Shown here: positions 15,047-24,023 of the stretch, in pieces | Layout: each line of letters begins with the position of its first letter | How positions within the stretch are numbered: the stretch's first letter is position 1 | Assembly (NCBI GenBank): GCA_040219295.1 | Contig: JAVJST010000001.1 | Location: 508,794 to 572,793 of the forward strand | Length of the DNA: 64,000 bases | From: JAVJST01 sp040219295 | GTDB lineage: Bacteria > Pseudomonadota > Alphaproteobacteria > Rhodospirillales > Casp-alpha2 | Reading direction: 5' to 3' | Position numbers and translations under genes: made by a program | Notes under the pieces: generated by a model | Database searches by the model: none | Told to the model about the DNA's origin: nothing | Seen by the model: the letters and a program-made list of their open reading frames with translations, nothing else

Positions 15047-15700
15047 ATGGTCGCGTCCTCGACAAGTCCAATCTCTCCCGGCGGCAGCGTCGACGCCGAG
15101 GGGATCTGGCGAAGCATCCGGCCAGGCGCCGCCGAGGCCGGTCGCGGGCGGCCAGCGTTGTTTCTCGACCGCGACGGCGTCGTCAACGTCGATCACGGTT
15201 ACGTCCACCGGCTCGATGATCTCGACATGATCCCCGGCGCGGCGGAACTGATCGCCGCGGCCAACCGTCGCGGCCTGCCGGTGGTCATCGTCACCAACCA
15301 GTCCGGCGTCGGCCGCGGGTACTTCGGCTGGGCCGAGTTCACGGCGTTCCAGAGCGAAATCGAACGGCGGCTGTTGGCGGCCGGTGCCTGGATCGACGCG
15401 GCCTTCGCCTGTCCGTTTCACGCCGACGCCGCGGCGCCCCACGACGTCCCCGATCACCCCTGCCGCAAACCCAATCCGGGCATGATACACGCCGCCGCAA
15501 CCGTCTTCGCGAGCGAACTGGCGGCATCCTGGATCGTCGGCGACCGGCCGGGCGACATGCTTGCCGGTGACCGTGCGGGGCTGGCCGGCGGCGTGCTGAT
15601 CGGAGCCGAGGCGCCGGGTCGGCTGCGCGACACGTTCGACCTCAGAATCGCCGACGATACCGTGACGGCCGCCCAGCTGGTGCCATTGATCGCCGATTAA
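15047..15700 (+). CDS. gmhB: HAD-IIIA phosphatase, GmhB-like
   Basis: This is a HAD hydrolase resembling D-glycero-D-manno-heptose 1,7-bisphosphate 7-phosphatase of the ADP-heptose (LPS core) pathway. Motif I is FLDRDGVVN, motif II is VIVTNQSGVGRGYF and the C-terminal motif is GDRPGDMLAGDRAG. The zinc loop reads CPFH...DHPCRKPNPGM, so Cys, His and a final Cys of the E. coli ligand set are there, with His in place of one Cys. The start is uncertain: the chosen ATG leaves about 40 poorly conserved residues before the HAD core, and a later start is possible. No other heptose gene is adjacent. Confidence 0.78.
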   Translation: MVASSTSPISPGGSVDAEGIWRSIRPGAAEAGRGRPALFLDRDGVVNVDHGYVHRLDDLDMIPGAAELIAAANRRGLPVVIVTNQSGVGRGYFGWAEFTAFQSEIERRLLAAGAWIDAAFACPFHADAAAPHDVPDHPCRKPNPGMIHAAATVFASELAASWIVGDRPGDMLAGDRAGLAGGVLIGAEAPGRLRDTFDLRIADDTVTAAQLVPLIAD

Positions 15701-15707
15701 TCGCCGA

Positions 15708-16490
15708 TTAATTGCCGGCGAGCCCGAAGCCGAGACCGGCGGCCCAATCGAGGCAATCCTCCGGCGTCCCGGTCGGACGAAACTCGCAGCCGACGGCACC
15801 GTCGTATCCCGCTGCCCGCAGCGCCGCGAGACCCGGCGCAAAATCGATCTCGCCCGAGCCCGGCTCGCCGCGCCCGGGATGATCGCTGATCTGCACATGG
15901 CGGATGATGCCGGCGTGGCGTTCAATCAGGAAAGGCGCGTCCTCGCCGTTGCGGTGCGCGTGGTAGAAATCGAACATCAGGCCGAGGCGGTCGCTGGCGA
16001 CGTCGGTGATGACCGTGGCGGCATCGTCGATCCCGGCGAGATGATACTCGGGCACGTCGGTGCGGTTGATCGCCTCGATCACCAGTCCTGCACCCGCTGC
16101 GACAGCAGCGTCCGCCGCCCACGCGAGGTTGGTGAGCAAGCGTTCGCGCGCGCCGCCGTCCATCGCCAGACCGGCGAGCACGTGGATGCGCGGACAGCCG
16201 ATCGCGTTGGCGTACGCGAGGGCCGCGTCGACGGAGTGCCGAAAAGCGCCCTCGCCGCCCGCCACCGACGCATGGCCCATTCGGCAGTCGCCGTCGCCGA
16301 CCGGCGCGTTGATCAGCACCGGCCTAACACCATGATCGTCCAGTGCGCGGCGCAGGTCCGTTGCCGGACATTCGTCATAGGGCCATTGCATCTCGACCTG
16401 ACGGAATCCGGCCGCGGCCGCGCGACGGACGCGTTCCGGCCATGCCCCGTCGTCGAACTGGGTCGAGAGATTGGCGGCGAGGTCCATCAT
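15708..16490 (-). CDS. hydroxypyruvate isomerase-like TIM-barrel protein
   Basis: This is a 260-residue AP-endonuclease-family-2 (xylose isomerase-like) protein of the Hyi type. Visible ligands are the glutamates in LVIEAINRTDVPEY and GCEFRPTGTPEDCL and the histidines and aspartates in FDFYHAHRNGED and HVQISDHPGRGEPG, the standard set for divalent-metal sugar isomerases. It would interconvert hydroxypyruvate and tartronate semialdehyde if a true Hyi, but related inosose or ketose isomerases cannot be excluded. It ends eight bases from the convergent GmhB-like gene and is preceded on the same strand by the ELM1-like gene with a gap of five bases. Confidence 0.85.
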   Translation of the reverse strand: MMDLAANLSTQFDDGAWPERVRRAAAAGFRQVEMQWPYDECPATDLRRALDDHGVRPVLINAPVGDGDCRMGHASVAGGEGAFRHSVDAALAYANAIGCPRIHVLAGLAMDGGARERLLTNLAWAADAAVAAGAGLVIEAINRTDVPEYHLAGIDDAATVITDVASDRLGLMFDFYHAHRNGEDAPFLIERHAGIIRHVQISDHPGRGEPGSGEIDFAPGLAALRAAGYDGAVGCEFRPTGTPEDCLDWAAGLGFGLAGN

Positions 16491-16495
16491 CGGCC

Positions 16496-17476
16496 TCAGT
16501 CGAACAGGCGGCGGATCGCCACGGCGACCTCGCCCGCGACGTCGAGACGATGCTTCGGCGGCTCAGTCTCCGACGTGCCGAACGGCACGGCGTATCCCGC
16601 GTCGTAGAGCGCCCGGTGGAAGCGCGCGTGCTTTTCCGTGATCAGGCCAGCGGGTGCGAACACCTCGACCGGCACGCCGCTCGCACAGGCATCGGAGACC
16701 ATGGAGACCGAATCCCCGGTCACCACGATGCGGTCGGCCCACGCGAGGTAACCGATGTACGGGTTGTCGCCCTTGTCGCCCCACCGGTACACGTGATCGC
16801 CCGCCGACAGAAGCGTCTCGGCGACGGCGCCGGATCGCCGGCTGGTGGTGATCATAAGCGATCCGCCGGTTTCCGCCTTGCGGGCGGCCAGCGCCACCGC
16901 CAGTTCGTCGGCCATCGCCTGAGTGAATGCACGCCGACGCGTGCCTCCGCCGACAAAAACGGCGATCCGAGGCTGTTCAAGGTCCCCGAGCTCGGTCTGC
17001 CAGGCCTGGCGCGCCGCGGCCAGGCATTCTGGCGCCATCCGGTGCGGTGCGCCGAGGGTGCGGAGGACGTTGCCGCGTCGTTCGACGGCTGCACCGATGT
17101 CGTCGTGGGTGGGAATGGCGATGAGCGCGAAGTCGTCCGTGCCGCTGCCGGGGTCCATGAGCTGCACGAGACGGGTCCTGCCGCCCGAAAGCCGTCGGAT
17201 GGCGCGGGCGACCGGGGCAGTCTTGCGCCCGGCGGCGACGATCAGATCCGGCCACGGCGGCACGATCGCCGCCCGCGCGTCGGACGCCAGCCCCCGGAGA
17301 CTGGCCCCCAACAGGCCGTTGGGCAGCTCGGCCTGCCAGTTGTAGCGCAGATCGCGGGTCTCGACGGGCCAGCCGAGGGCATCCGTCACCCCCAGCACCT
17401 GATTGCGGTGCCCGGCATTCTGGTCGAGCAGCGCCCAGACCTTGGGCGTTTCAGCGGTGTCGGCGGCATTCTCCAT
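16496..17476 (-). CDS. mitochondrial fission ELM1-like protein (DUF1022)
   Basis: This is a 326-residue ELM1 family protein, related to a plant mitochondrial fission factor. The N-terminal signature LLDQNAGHRNQVLGVTDALG is clear, and a glycosyltransferase-like C-terminal half contains YLAWADRIVVTGDSVSMVSD. Bacterial members have no established function; a GT-B-like fold acting on the envelope is a plausible inference. It is the first gene of a minus-strand pair with the Hyi-like gene and diverges from pyrE across about 167 bases. Confidence 0.85.
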   Translation of the reverse strand: MENAADTAETPKVWALLDQNAGHRNQVLGVTDALGWPVETRDLRYNWQAELPNGLLGASLRGLASDARAAIVPPWPDLIVAAGRKTAPVARAIRRLSGGRTRLVQLMDPGSGTDDFALIAIPTHDDIGAAVERRGNVLRTLGAPHRMAPECLAAARQAWQTELGDLEQPRIAVFVGGGTRRRAFTQAMADELAVALAARKAETGGSLMITTSRRSGAVAETLLSAGDHVYRWGDKGDNPYIGYLAWADRIVVTGDSVSMVSDACASGVPVEVFAPAGLITEKHARFHRALYDAGYAVPFGTSETEPPKHRLDVAGEVAVAIRRLFD

Positions 17477-17643
17477 CGGGCAAAAATGAAGCCTGCGCGC
17501 CGCCGGTCAACCGTTTTCCGGCATCCGGCGTATTGCCGGGCCGCAGGCGTTGCCAACCACCGGAGCGGTCTATTAACTAGGCCCCCAGATTCCCCGCGGA
17601 TTCCCACCGCATTGCCACCGACGATGACGAGGCGAAAGACACC

Positions 17644-18315
17644 ATGACCAATCGAGATATCGCGCGCCAGACCGCCCGGGACCTGCTGGACATCGGCGCG
17701 GTCAACTTCCGGCCCGAGGAGCCCTACACCCTGACGGCCGGCTGGGCGAGCCCCGTCTATATCGACTGCCGCTGGGTCATCTCGTTCACCGAGCAACGCC
17801 GCCGGATCATCGAGAACGGCGTGAAGCTGCTGGCCGAGAACGTCGGTCTCGACCAGTTCGACGCCATCGCCGGCGGCGAAACGGCCGGCATTCCCTACGC
17901 CGCCTGGATCGCCGAGGCGACCGGCAAACCGATGCTCTACGTCCGCAAGAAGCCCAAGGGCTTCGGCCGCAACGCGCAGATCGAGGGCAACCTCGCCGAG
18001 GGCAGCCGGGTGCTGCTGGTCGAGGACCTGGCCACCGACGGCGGTTCCAAGGTCAATTTCGTCAACGCGCTGCGCGACGCCGGCGCCGAATGCAATCACA
18101 CCTGGGTGGTATTCTTCTACGGTGCCTTCCCGGGCGCGCTCGACGAACTCTCGTCGCTCGGCGTGACGCTGCATCACCTGGCGACGTGGCGCGATGTTCT
18201 CGCCGAGGCCGAGGAGAACGGCGATTTCCCGCCTGACTCCATCGAGGGCGTCAAGGCGTTCCTCGACGACCCGGTCGGCTGGTCGGTCGCTCACGGCGGC
18301 AAGGGCGCCGACTGA
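17644..18315 (+). CDS. pyrE: orotate phosphoribosyltransferase
   Basis: This is a 223-residue type I phosphoribosyltransferase converting orotate and PRPP to OMP in pyrimidine synthesis. The PRPP loop VLLVEDLATDGGSK is at residues 123-136. IAGGETAGIPYAAWI and MLYVRKKPKGFGR provide the substrate and catalytic-loop residues. The tail (about residues 190-223) is slightly longer than in E. coli PyrE, as is common in alphaproteobacteria. The next gene starts 46 bases later but is functionally unrelated. Confidence 0.93.
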   Translation: MTNRDIARQTARDLLDIGAVNFRPEEPYTLTAGWASPVYIDCRWVISFTEQRRRIIENGVKLLAENVGLDQFDAIAGGETAGIPYAAWIAEATGKPMLYVRKKPKGFGRNAQIEGNLAEGSRVLLVEDLATDGGSKVNFVNALRDAGAECNHTWVVFFYGAFPGALDELSSLGVTLHHLATWRDVLAEAEENGDFPPDSIEGVKAFLDDPVGWSVAHGGKGAD

Positions 18316-18361
18316 CCGGCACCTTCTTGCGGCGCTGACGGCACGCCCCTACTGTGGCGTC

Positions 18362-20032
18362 ATGACGATCCTATTGCATCGCATCTGGCCGGTTCTCGCA
18401 TTGGTGCTCGCCCTGTTCGGCAATGCGGCACCGGCGCGGTCGGGCGACCTGGTCATCGGCATCACCCAGTATCCGACGACGCTCCATCCGCTCATCAACG
18501 CGATGATGTCGAAGAGCTACACTCACGCCATGACCCGGCGGCCGCTGATGACGTTCGATCCGGACTGGAACCTCACGTGCCTGCTGTGCACGGAGATTCC
18601 GACGTTCGAGAACGGACGCGCCGAACGAGAGAAGACCCCGACCGGTCAGACCGGCGTGGCCCTGACCTTTACCCTGCACCCGGATGCCGTCTGGGCCGAC
18701 GACGTGCCGGTTTCGTCGCAAGACGTCGTCTTTACCTGGGAAGTCGGCAAGCACCCGCAATCGGGCGTGGCGGCTGGAGAAACCTACAACCAGATACTCG
18801 CGATCGACGTTGTCGACGAAAAGACGTTCGTCATGCACATCGACAGATTGGCGTTCGATTACAATGACTTCGCCGGTTTCGATATCCTGCCGGATCATGT
18901 CGAACGCTCGATCTTCGAGGCCGATCCGGCGAACTACAAGTCCCGCACGGCCTTCGATACCGACAGCCTCAATCCGGGTCTTTACCACGGCCCCTACGTG
19001 ATCGCGGAGAAGGTCTCGGGCTCGCACATCGCGCTCGAGCGCAACCCGCTCTGGTGGGGGGATGCGCCGGCGTTCGACCGCATCGTCGTCCGCGCGGTCG
19101 AGAACACGTCCGCGCTTGAGGCCAACCTGCTGTCGGGCTCAATCGACATGATCGCCGGCGAGGTCGGCATGAACATCGATCAGGCGCTCGCTTTCTCCAA
19201 ACGTTTCGGCAACCGGTTCAACGTGGTGCACCGGTCGGGCCTGGTCTACGAGCACATCGATCTCAACCTCGATAACCCGATCCTCGCGGACGTCCGCGTG
19301 CGCCGCGCCCTGGTCCACGCCATCGACCGCGAAGCGATCTCGATGCAGTTGTTCGCCGGGCGCCAGCCGGTTGCGGCCTCCAACGTCAATCCGCTCGATT
19401 CCATGCACGACGGCGCCCTTCAAACCCTCGAATACGACGTCAGGAAGGCCGAGGCGCTACTGGCCGAAGCCGGCTGGGATCGCCTGCGCGACGGTGTGCG
19501 GGTCAACGCGGCGGGCGACAGACTATCGCTGGAGTTCATGACCACGGCAGGCAACCGGACACGGGAACTGGTGCAGCAGGTCCTGCAAAGCCAGTGGGCC
19601 CGCGTCGGGATCGAGGTCAGGATCGTCAACGAACCGGCGCGGGTATTCTTCGGCAAGACGCTGACCGAACGATTGTTTACCGGCCTCGCCATGTTCGCGT
19701 GGATCAGCGCGCCGGAATCACTGCCGCGCACCACCTTGCACTCGTCGCACATACCCGACCCGTCGAACGGCTTCGGCGGCCAGAACTTCACCGGCTTCCG
19801 CAACGCCGAGGTCGACCGGTTGATCGACGAGATCGAACTCGAACTCGACCGCGACAGGCGCCGCGCCCTGTGGAGCCGGATGCAGGAGATCTACATCGAC
19901 CAGGTGCCGGTGATACCGCTCTACTTCCGGGCCAACAGCTACATCCTGCCGCCCTGGCTCGACGGTGTGACGCCGACCGGGCACCAGTTCCCCTCGACAC
20001 TCTGGGTCGAGCACTGGCGCGACAACCGGTGA
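18362..20032 (+). CDS. peptide-type ABC transporter substrate-binding protein (SBP_bac_5)
   Basis: This is a 556-residue family 5 extracellular solute-binding protein. It has a signal peptide (IWPVLALVLALFGNAAPARSG) and the typical opening of the mature chain DLVIGITQYPTTLHPLINAM. FTLHPDAVWADDVPVSSQDV and the conserved C-terminal DQVPVIPLYFRANSY confirm the family. It should deliver oligopeptides, opines or other organic solutes to the two permeases that follow. A cysteine pair in CLLCTEIP near residue 75 is unusual and might form a disulfide. The longer open frame to the left overlaps pyrE and is not used. Confidence 0.92.
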   Translation: MTILLHRIWPVLALVLALFGNAAPARSGDLVIGITQYPTTLHPLINAMMSKSYTHAMTRRPLMTFDPDWNLTCLLCTEIPTFENGRAEREKTPTGQTGVALTFTLHPDAVWADDVPVSSQDVVFTWEVGKHPQSGVAAGETYNQILAIDVVDEKTFVMHIDRLAFDYNDFAGFDILPDHVERSIFEADPANYKSRTAFDTDSLNPGLYHGPYVIAEKVSGSHIALERNPLWWGDAPAFDRIVVRAVENTSALEANLLSGSIDMIAGEVGMNIDQALAFSKRFGNRFNVVHRSGLVYEHIDLNLDNPILADVRVRRALVHAIDREAISMQLFAGRQPVAASNVNPLDSMHDGALQTLEYDVRKAEALLAEAGWDRLRDGVRVNAAGDRLSLEFMTTAGNRTRELVQQVLQSQWARVGIEVRIVNEPARVFFGKTLTERLFTGLAMFAWISAPESLPRTTLHSSHIPDPSNGFGGQNFTGFRNAEVDRLIDEIELELDRDRRRALWSRMQEIYIDQVPVIPLYFRANSYILPPWLDGVTPTGHQFPSTLWVEHWRDNR

Positions 20033-20056
20033 TGCGGAAGCGATGAGAACCAGCCG

Positions 20057-21019
20057 ATGAGCGCCTATCTCGCCCGACGCGGATTTCATGCACTCATCGT
20101 TCTCGCGGTGATGTCGTTCCTGATCTACACCCTGATGGGCCTGATGCCCGGTGATCCGATCGACATCATGCTGTCGAGCGAACCGGACATGACGACCGAA
20201 GACGCCGCCCGGCTCAGGGCGCTCTACGGTCTCGACCAGCCCCTCGTCGCGCGCTACCTCAACTGGCTGTCCGCCTTGCTGTCCGGCGATCCCGGCTACT
20301 CGCGACTGCATGGCCAGCCCGTGTTCGACGTCATCGGCCCAGCCGTGCTCAACACCGCCAAGCTGATCGGCGCAGCGTTCGTGCTGGCTGCGGCAATCGG
20401 AGTCGGGCTCGGGCTCGTCGCCGGCGCCATGCCGCGCTCGCTCAGGGACTACGCCATCAACATCATCGCGTTCGCCGGGATCTCGGTACCGCCGTTCTGG
20501 GTCGCGCTGCTGCTGATTCTGGTGTTCGCGGTGGCGCTCGGCTGGCTGCCGGCCGGTGGCATGAACCTCGACGGCACGCTGGGCGGCGAGCTTCGCCACC
20601 TCGCGCTGCCCGTTCTGGCGCTGACGGTGGCGAGTGTCGGCGGCTACACGCGCTACACCCGTGCCGCCGTGATCGAGGCGATGCGCCAGGATTACATCCG
20701 GACCGCCCGCGCCAAGGGTCTCAACGGCTTTCAGGTCGTCGTCGGCCACGCCATGCGCAACGCCATGATCCCGGTGGTGACGCTCATGGCGCTCGACGTC
20801 GGGACGCTGTTCTCGGGCGCGCTGATCACCGAGACCGTGTTCGCCTATCCCGGCATGGGCAAGCTGATCTTCGATGCGATCATGGGCAACGATTTCAATC
20901 TCGCCCTCGTCGCCCTGCTGCTCGCCACGTTCATGACGCTGGCCGGCAACCTGCTGGGCGACCTCGGCTACGTCGCGCTCGACCCGCGCGTCCGGCTCGA
21001 CGAAGGGACCGGACGATGA
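20057..21019 (+). CDS. ABC transporter permease, DppB/OppB type
   Basis: This is a 320-residue inner-membrane permease with about six helices, starting with the OppB-type lead ARRGFHALIVLAVMSFLIYT. The EAA loop that contacts the ATPase is visible as YIRTARAKGLNGFQVVVGHA near residue 215. It forms a heterodimer with the next gene product, with which it overlaps by four bases. It belongs with the upstream binding protein in one import system. Confidence 0.92.
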   Translation: MSAYLARRGFHALIVLAVMSFLIYTLMGLMPGDPIDIMLSSEPDMTTEDAARLRALYGLDQPLVARYLNWLSALLSGDPGYSRLHGQPVFDVIGPAVLNTAKLIGAAFVLAAAIGVGLGLVAGAMPRSLRDYAINIIAFAGISVPPFWVALLLILVFAVALGWLPAGGMNLDGTLGGELRHLALPVLALTVASVGGYTRYTRAAVIEAMRQDYIRTARAKGLNGFQVVVGHAMRNAMIPVVTLMALDVGTLFSGALITETVFAYPGMGKLIFDAIMGNDFNLALVALLLATFMTLAGNLLGDLGYVALDPRVRLDEGTGR

Positions 21020-21924
21020 CCGGCCTCGCCGCCGCGGTCCCGGAACGCCGCGTCCTTGTGCGCCTTGCGGACCACACGCCGGCCCTGCTCGGCGGGCTGA
21101 TCCTGTTCGTCACCGCCATCGCCTGCTTCTCGGCGCCCCTGGTCGAAGGATTACTCGGCATCGACGCCGACGCGGTGAACCTGTTCAATCGGTTCCAGCC
21201 GCCGGGCGACGGCCACCCCCTCGGCACCGACGAGATCGGCCGCGACGTTCTCGTGCGCCTGCTACAGGGTGGCCAGGTCTCCCTGCTCGTGGGCCTCAGC
21301 GCGGCTTTCGTTGCCGCCCTCATCGGCACCCTGGTCGGCGTCTGCGCCGGGTACTTCGGCGGCTGGCTCGACAGCCTGCTGATGCGGGTGACCGACGGCG
21401 TCATCGCCCTGCCCCTGCTGCCGCTTCTGATCGTGCTGGCTGCGATCGATCTGGAGAAGCTCGGTATTCCGGCCGAGATCGCCGGCAGCGAGCAGATGAG
21501 CCTCTATCGCATCGTTTTCATCGTCTCGATCGCCGGGTGGACCACGGTCGCGCGGATCGTGCGCGGCACCACGCTCAGCCTCAAGCAGCGCACCTTCGTC
21601 CGCGCCGCCGTGTCCCTTGGCGCCGGACCGGGCCACATCATCCTGCGCCACCTGCTGCCCAACCTGGCGTCGCCGATCATCGTCGCAACGACGCTCTCAG
21701 TCGGTAATATCATCCTGCTGGAATCGGTCCTCAGTTTCCTCGGCCTCGGCATTCAGCCGCCGGTACCGAGCTGGGGCAACCTCCTGACCAACGCCCAGGA
21801 ACTGATCTGGCAGGCGCCGATGCTCGCGGTTTATCCCGGCCTGGCGATCTTCGTCACCGTCATTTCGTTCAATCTGCTCGGTGACGGGCTTCAGGACGCG
21901 CTCGACCCGCGATCCACCGCATAG
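21016..21924 (+). CDS. ABC transporter permease, DppC/OppC type
   Basis: This is a 302-residue permease with the OppC N-terminal helix (LLGGLILFVTAIACFSAPLV) and the conserved periplasmic FQPPGDGHPLGTDEIGRDV. The EAA loop reads FVRAAVSLGAGPGHIILRHL. It is coupled to the DppB-type gene by an ATGA overlap. No ATPase gene follows; the next gene, 85 bases on, is an aminotransferase. The importer must therefore borrow or recruit ATPases encoded elsewhere. Confidence 0.92.
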   Translation: MTGLAAAVPERRVLVRLADHTPALLGGLILFVTAIACFSAPLVEGLLGIDADAVNLFNRFQPPGDGHPLGTDEIGRDVLVRLLQGGQVSLLVGLSAAFVAALIGTLVGVCAGYFGGWLDSLLMRVTDGVIALPLLPLLIVLAAIDLEKLGIPAEIAGSEQMSLYRIVFIVSIAGWTTVARIVRGTTLSLKQRTFVRAAVSLGAGPGHIILRHLLPNLASPIIVATTLSVGNIILLESVLSFLGLGIQPPVPSWGNLLTNAQELIWQAPMLAVYPGLAIFVTVISFNLLGDGLQDALDPRSTA

Positions 21925-22009
21925 GTTCCCCATGCCCCCTAAAGGCCATGGCCGCGTCGCCGCAAAAGGCGTATGAACGGTTCAAACACCTTCTGACCCG
22001 GAGCGTCCG

Positions 22010-23419
22010 ATGAACAAGATCGACAAGAACGCCTCTCAACCCCGGGGCAACTCCCCGGCGAGCCGTGATATCGCCCATCACGTCCACGGCTACACCGACC
22101 TCAAGGCCCACGAGACGTCCGGCCCCTTTATCATTACCCGCGGCGAGGGCGTTCGCGTATTCGACGATTCGGGCAACAGTTACGTCGAGGGCCTCGCCGG
22201 CCTGTGGTGCACGTCGCTCGGCTACTCCGAGCAACGCCTGGTCGACGCCGCGACGAAGGCCATGCAGACCCTGCCCTACTGTCACGGTTTCGCGCACATG
22301 GCCGCCGAATCCGTCATCGAGCTTTCCGACCGGCTGACGGCGCTGGCACCCGACGGCATCAATCACGTGCTCTACGGCAATTCGGGTTCGGAAGCGACCG
22401 ACCTCGCGGTCAAGCTCGTGTGGTACTACCACAACGCCATCGGCAAGCCGGAAAAGAAGAAGATCATCAGCCGCAGGCGCGCCTATCACGGCGTCACGGT
22501 CGCCTCGGCCAGCCTGACCGGTTTGCCGCACCTGCATGCCGACTTCGACCTGCCGATTGATCGAATCCTGCACACCGATTGCCCGCATCATTACCACTTC
22601 GCCGAACCGGGCGAGAGCGAAGAGGAGTTCGCCACGCGGCTCGCCGAAAACCTCGAGGCGATGATCGTCGAGGAAGGACCGGAGACCGTCGGCGCATTCT
22701 TTGCCGAGCCGATCATGGGCGCCGGCGGAGTCATCCTTCCGCCGAAAACATACTTTAAGAAAATTCAGGAAATCCTTGATAAATATGACGTGTTACTGAT
22801 GGCGGACGAGGTCATCAACGGCTTTTGCCGGACCGGCAACTTCTGGGGTTCCGAAACCTTGGGCCTTCGCCCGGCGATGATGACCACGGCCAAGCAATTG
22901 TCGTCGGCGTACCTGCCGATCTCGGCGCTGATGATCAACGACGACATCTACGGGGCGCTGGTCAGCGAAAGCGAGAAGCTGGGCATCTTCGGGCACGGTT
23001 CGACCTACGGCGGACACCCGGTCAGCGCCGCCGTCGCCGTCGAAACCCTCAAGATCTACGAGGAACGAGACATTCTCGGCCAGGTTCGGAATATCTCGCC
23101 GGTCATGCAGGAAGGCCTGCGGCGCTACGCCGATCACCCGCTGGTCGGCGAGGTCCGGGGCACGGGCCTGATCGCCGGCGTCGAACTGATCGCCGACAGG
23201 GAAACCCGCCGCCCGTTCGATCCCAAGGCCAAGGTCGGCGTATACGCCCAGGGCCGGTGCCGCGAGCACGGCCTGATCATCCGCGCCATCGGCGATACGC
23301 TGGCGTTCTGCCCGCCGATGATCATCGGCGAGGACGACCTCGGCTTCATCGTCGAGACCCTGGGCAAGGCGCTCGACGAGACCCTAGCCTGGGTCGAGCA
23401 GGAAGACCTGCGCGGGTGA
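22010..23419 (+). CDS. class III (omega) aminotransferase
   Basis: This is a 469-residue PLP-dependent aminotransferase of class III. Cofactor-phosphate binding is at YGNSGSEATDLAVK, the PLP aspartate is in LLMADEVINGFCRTG and the Schiff-base lysine is in MTTAKQLSSAYLPIS. RGTGLIAGVELI and the C-terminal RAIGDTLAFCPPMII are typical of pyruvate-dependent omega-transaminases for putrescine, beta-alanine, taurine or similar amines. The exact amine cannot be assigned. Its position directly behind a peptide-type importer suggests catabolism of the imported nitrogen compound (inference). Confidence 0.9.
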   Translation: MNKIDKNASQPRGNSPASRDIAHHVHGYTDLKAHETSGPFIITRGEGVRVFDDSGNSYVEGLAGLWCTSLGYSEQRLVDAATKAMQTLPYCHGFAHMAAESVIELSDRLTALAPDGINHVLYGNSGSEATDLAVKLVWYYHNAIGKPEKKKIISRRRAYHGVTVASASLTGLPHLHADFDLPIDRILHTDCPHHYHFAEPGESEEEFATRLAENLEAMIVEEGPETVGAFFAEPIMGAGGVILPPKTYFKKIQEILDKYDVLLMADEVINGFCRTGNFWGSETLGLRPAMMTTAKQLSSAYLPISALMINDDIYGALVSESEKLGIFGHGSTYGGHPVSAAVAVETLKIYEERDILGQVRNISPVMQEGLRRYADHPLVGEVRGTGLIAGVELIADRETRRPFDPKAKVGVYAQGRCREHGLIIRAIGDTLAFCPPMIIGEDDLGFIVETLGKALDETLAWVEQEDLRG

Positions 23420-23462
23420 TCCACAAGGTGACGGCGGCCGTAGAATCGTTTAGATTGCCGCC

Positions 23463-24023
23463 ATGTTTACCGACAACACCCTGACCCCAAAGGAAGCCGT
23501 GCGCCTGTGCGCCCTCGGCATTCTGGCCGACGCACCGACCGAGTACGGCGCGCTCGCCGCCTCGGTGCGTCATTTCGTCAGCCACATCATCGGCCCGTCA
23601 CTCGACGTCATGGGCCAGTCGATCGAGCTTCTGCGCTACGAGGGGCTGGTCGAGGATGTCGCGGGCGACGAGGACGATGTCCCCGGCCGCGCCGGCGAGG
23701 TGCTGGCGATCACCGACCTCGGGCGCCAGGAATTGTCGACGTTGCTGCTGGCTAACGTGCGCCACGGCGCGACCGAGCTCAACAAGCTGATCGTTGCGCT
23801 AAAGTTCCGCTTCATGCACAGCCTTGGCGACGACGACCGCGCGCGCCAGATCGACTTGCTGATCGACCTCCACGAGAACGAGCATGCCAGGCTCGAGAAT
23901 CTGCGTGCCTGTCACGCCGAAGACGCCGGATATCTGGCGGGATGGCTCGACCAGGAAATGGCCGAAACCGACCGCCGCATCCAGTGGCTGAAGGAACTGC
24001 GCCAACAAGGCGTCAGTCGCTAA
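23463..24023 (+). CDS. PadR-like winged-helix protein
   Basis: This is a 186-residue protein. Its first 95 residues look like a winged helix (AVRLCALGILADAPTEYGAL, then SIELLRYEGLVEDV and a wing ending in LAITDLGRQELSTLL). The remainder is a helical PadR/VirA-like C-terminal domain (HENEHARLENLRACH, then DRRIQWLKELRQ). It may control the adjacent aminotransferase gene 43 bases upstream. It converges with the Hpt gene, and their coding ends overlap by 11 bases. Confidence 0.7.
   Translation: MFTDNTLTPKEAVRLCALGILADAPTEYGALAASVRHFVSHIIGPSLDVMGQSIELLRYEGLVEDVAGDEDDVPGRAGEVLAITDLGRQELSTLLLANVRHGATELNKLIVALKFRFMHSLGDDDRARQIDLLIDLHENEHARLENLRACHAEDAGYLAGWLDQEMAETDRRIQWLKELRQQGVSR

Noticed and set aside
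15690..15711. Tandem TCGCCGATTAA x2 as an attachment site
   Set aside because: It is a two-copy 11-base duplication at the convergent ends of two genes, most simply a replication slippage; no integrase or tRNA end is near.
13811..15925. A 704-codon minus-strand frame suggesting an N-terminal fusion to NnrU
   Set aside because: Only the last 232 codons match NnrU; the rest runs antisense to the GmhB-like gene and out of frame through the DUF454 gene and has shadow composition.
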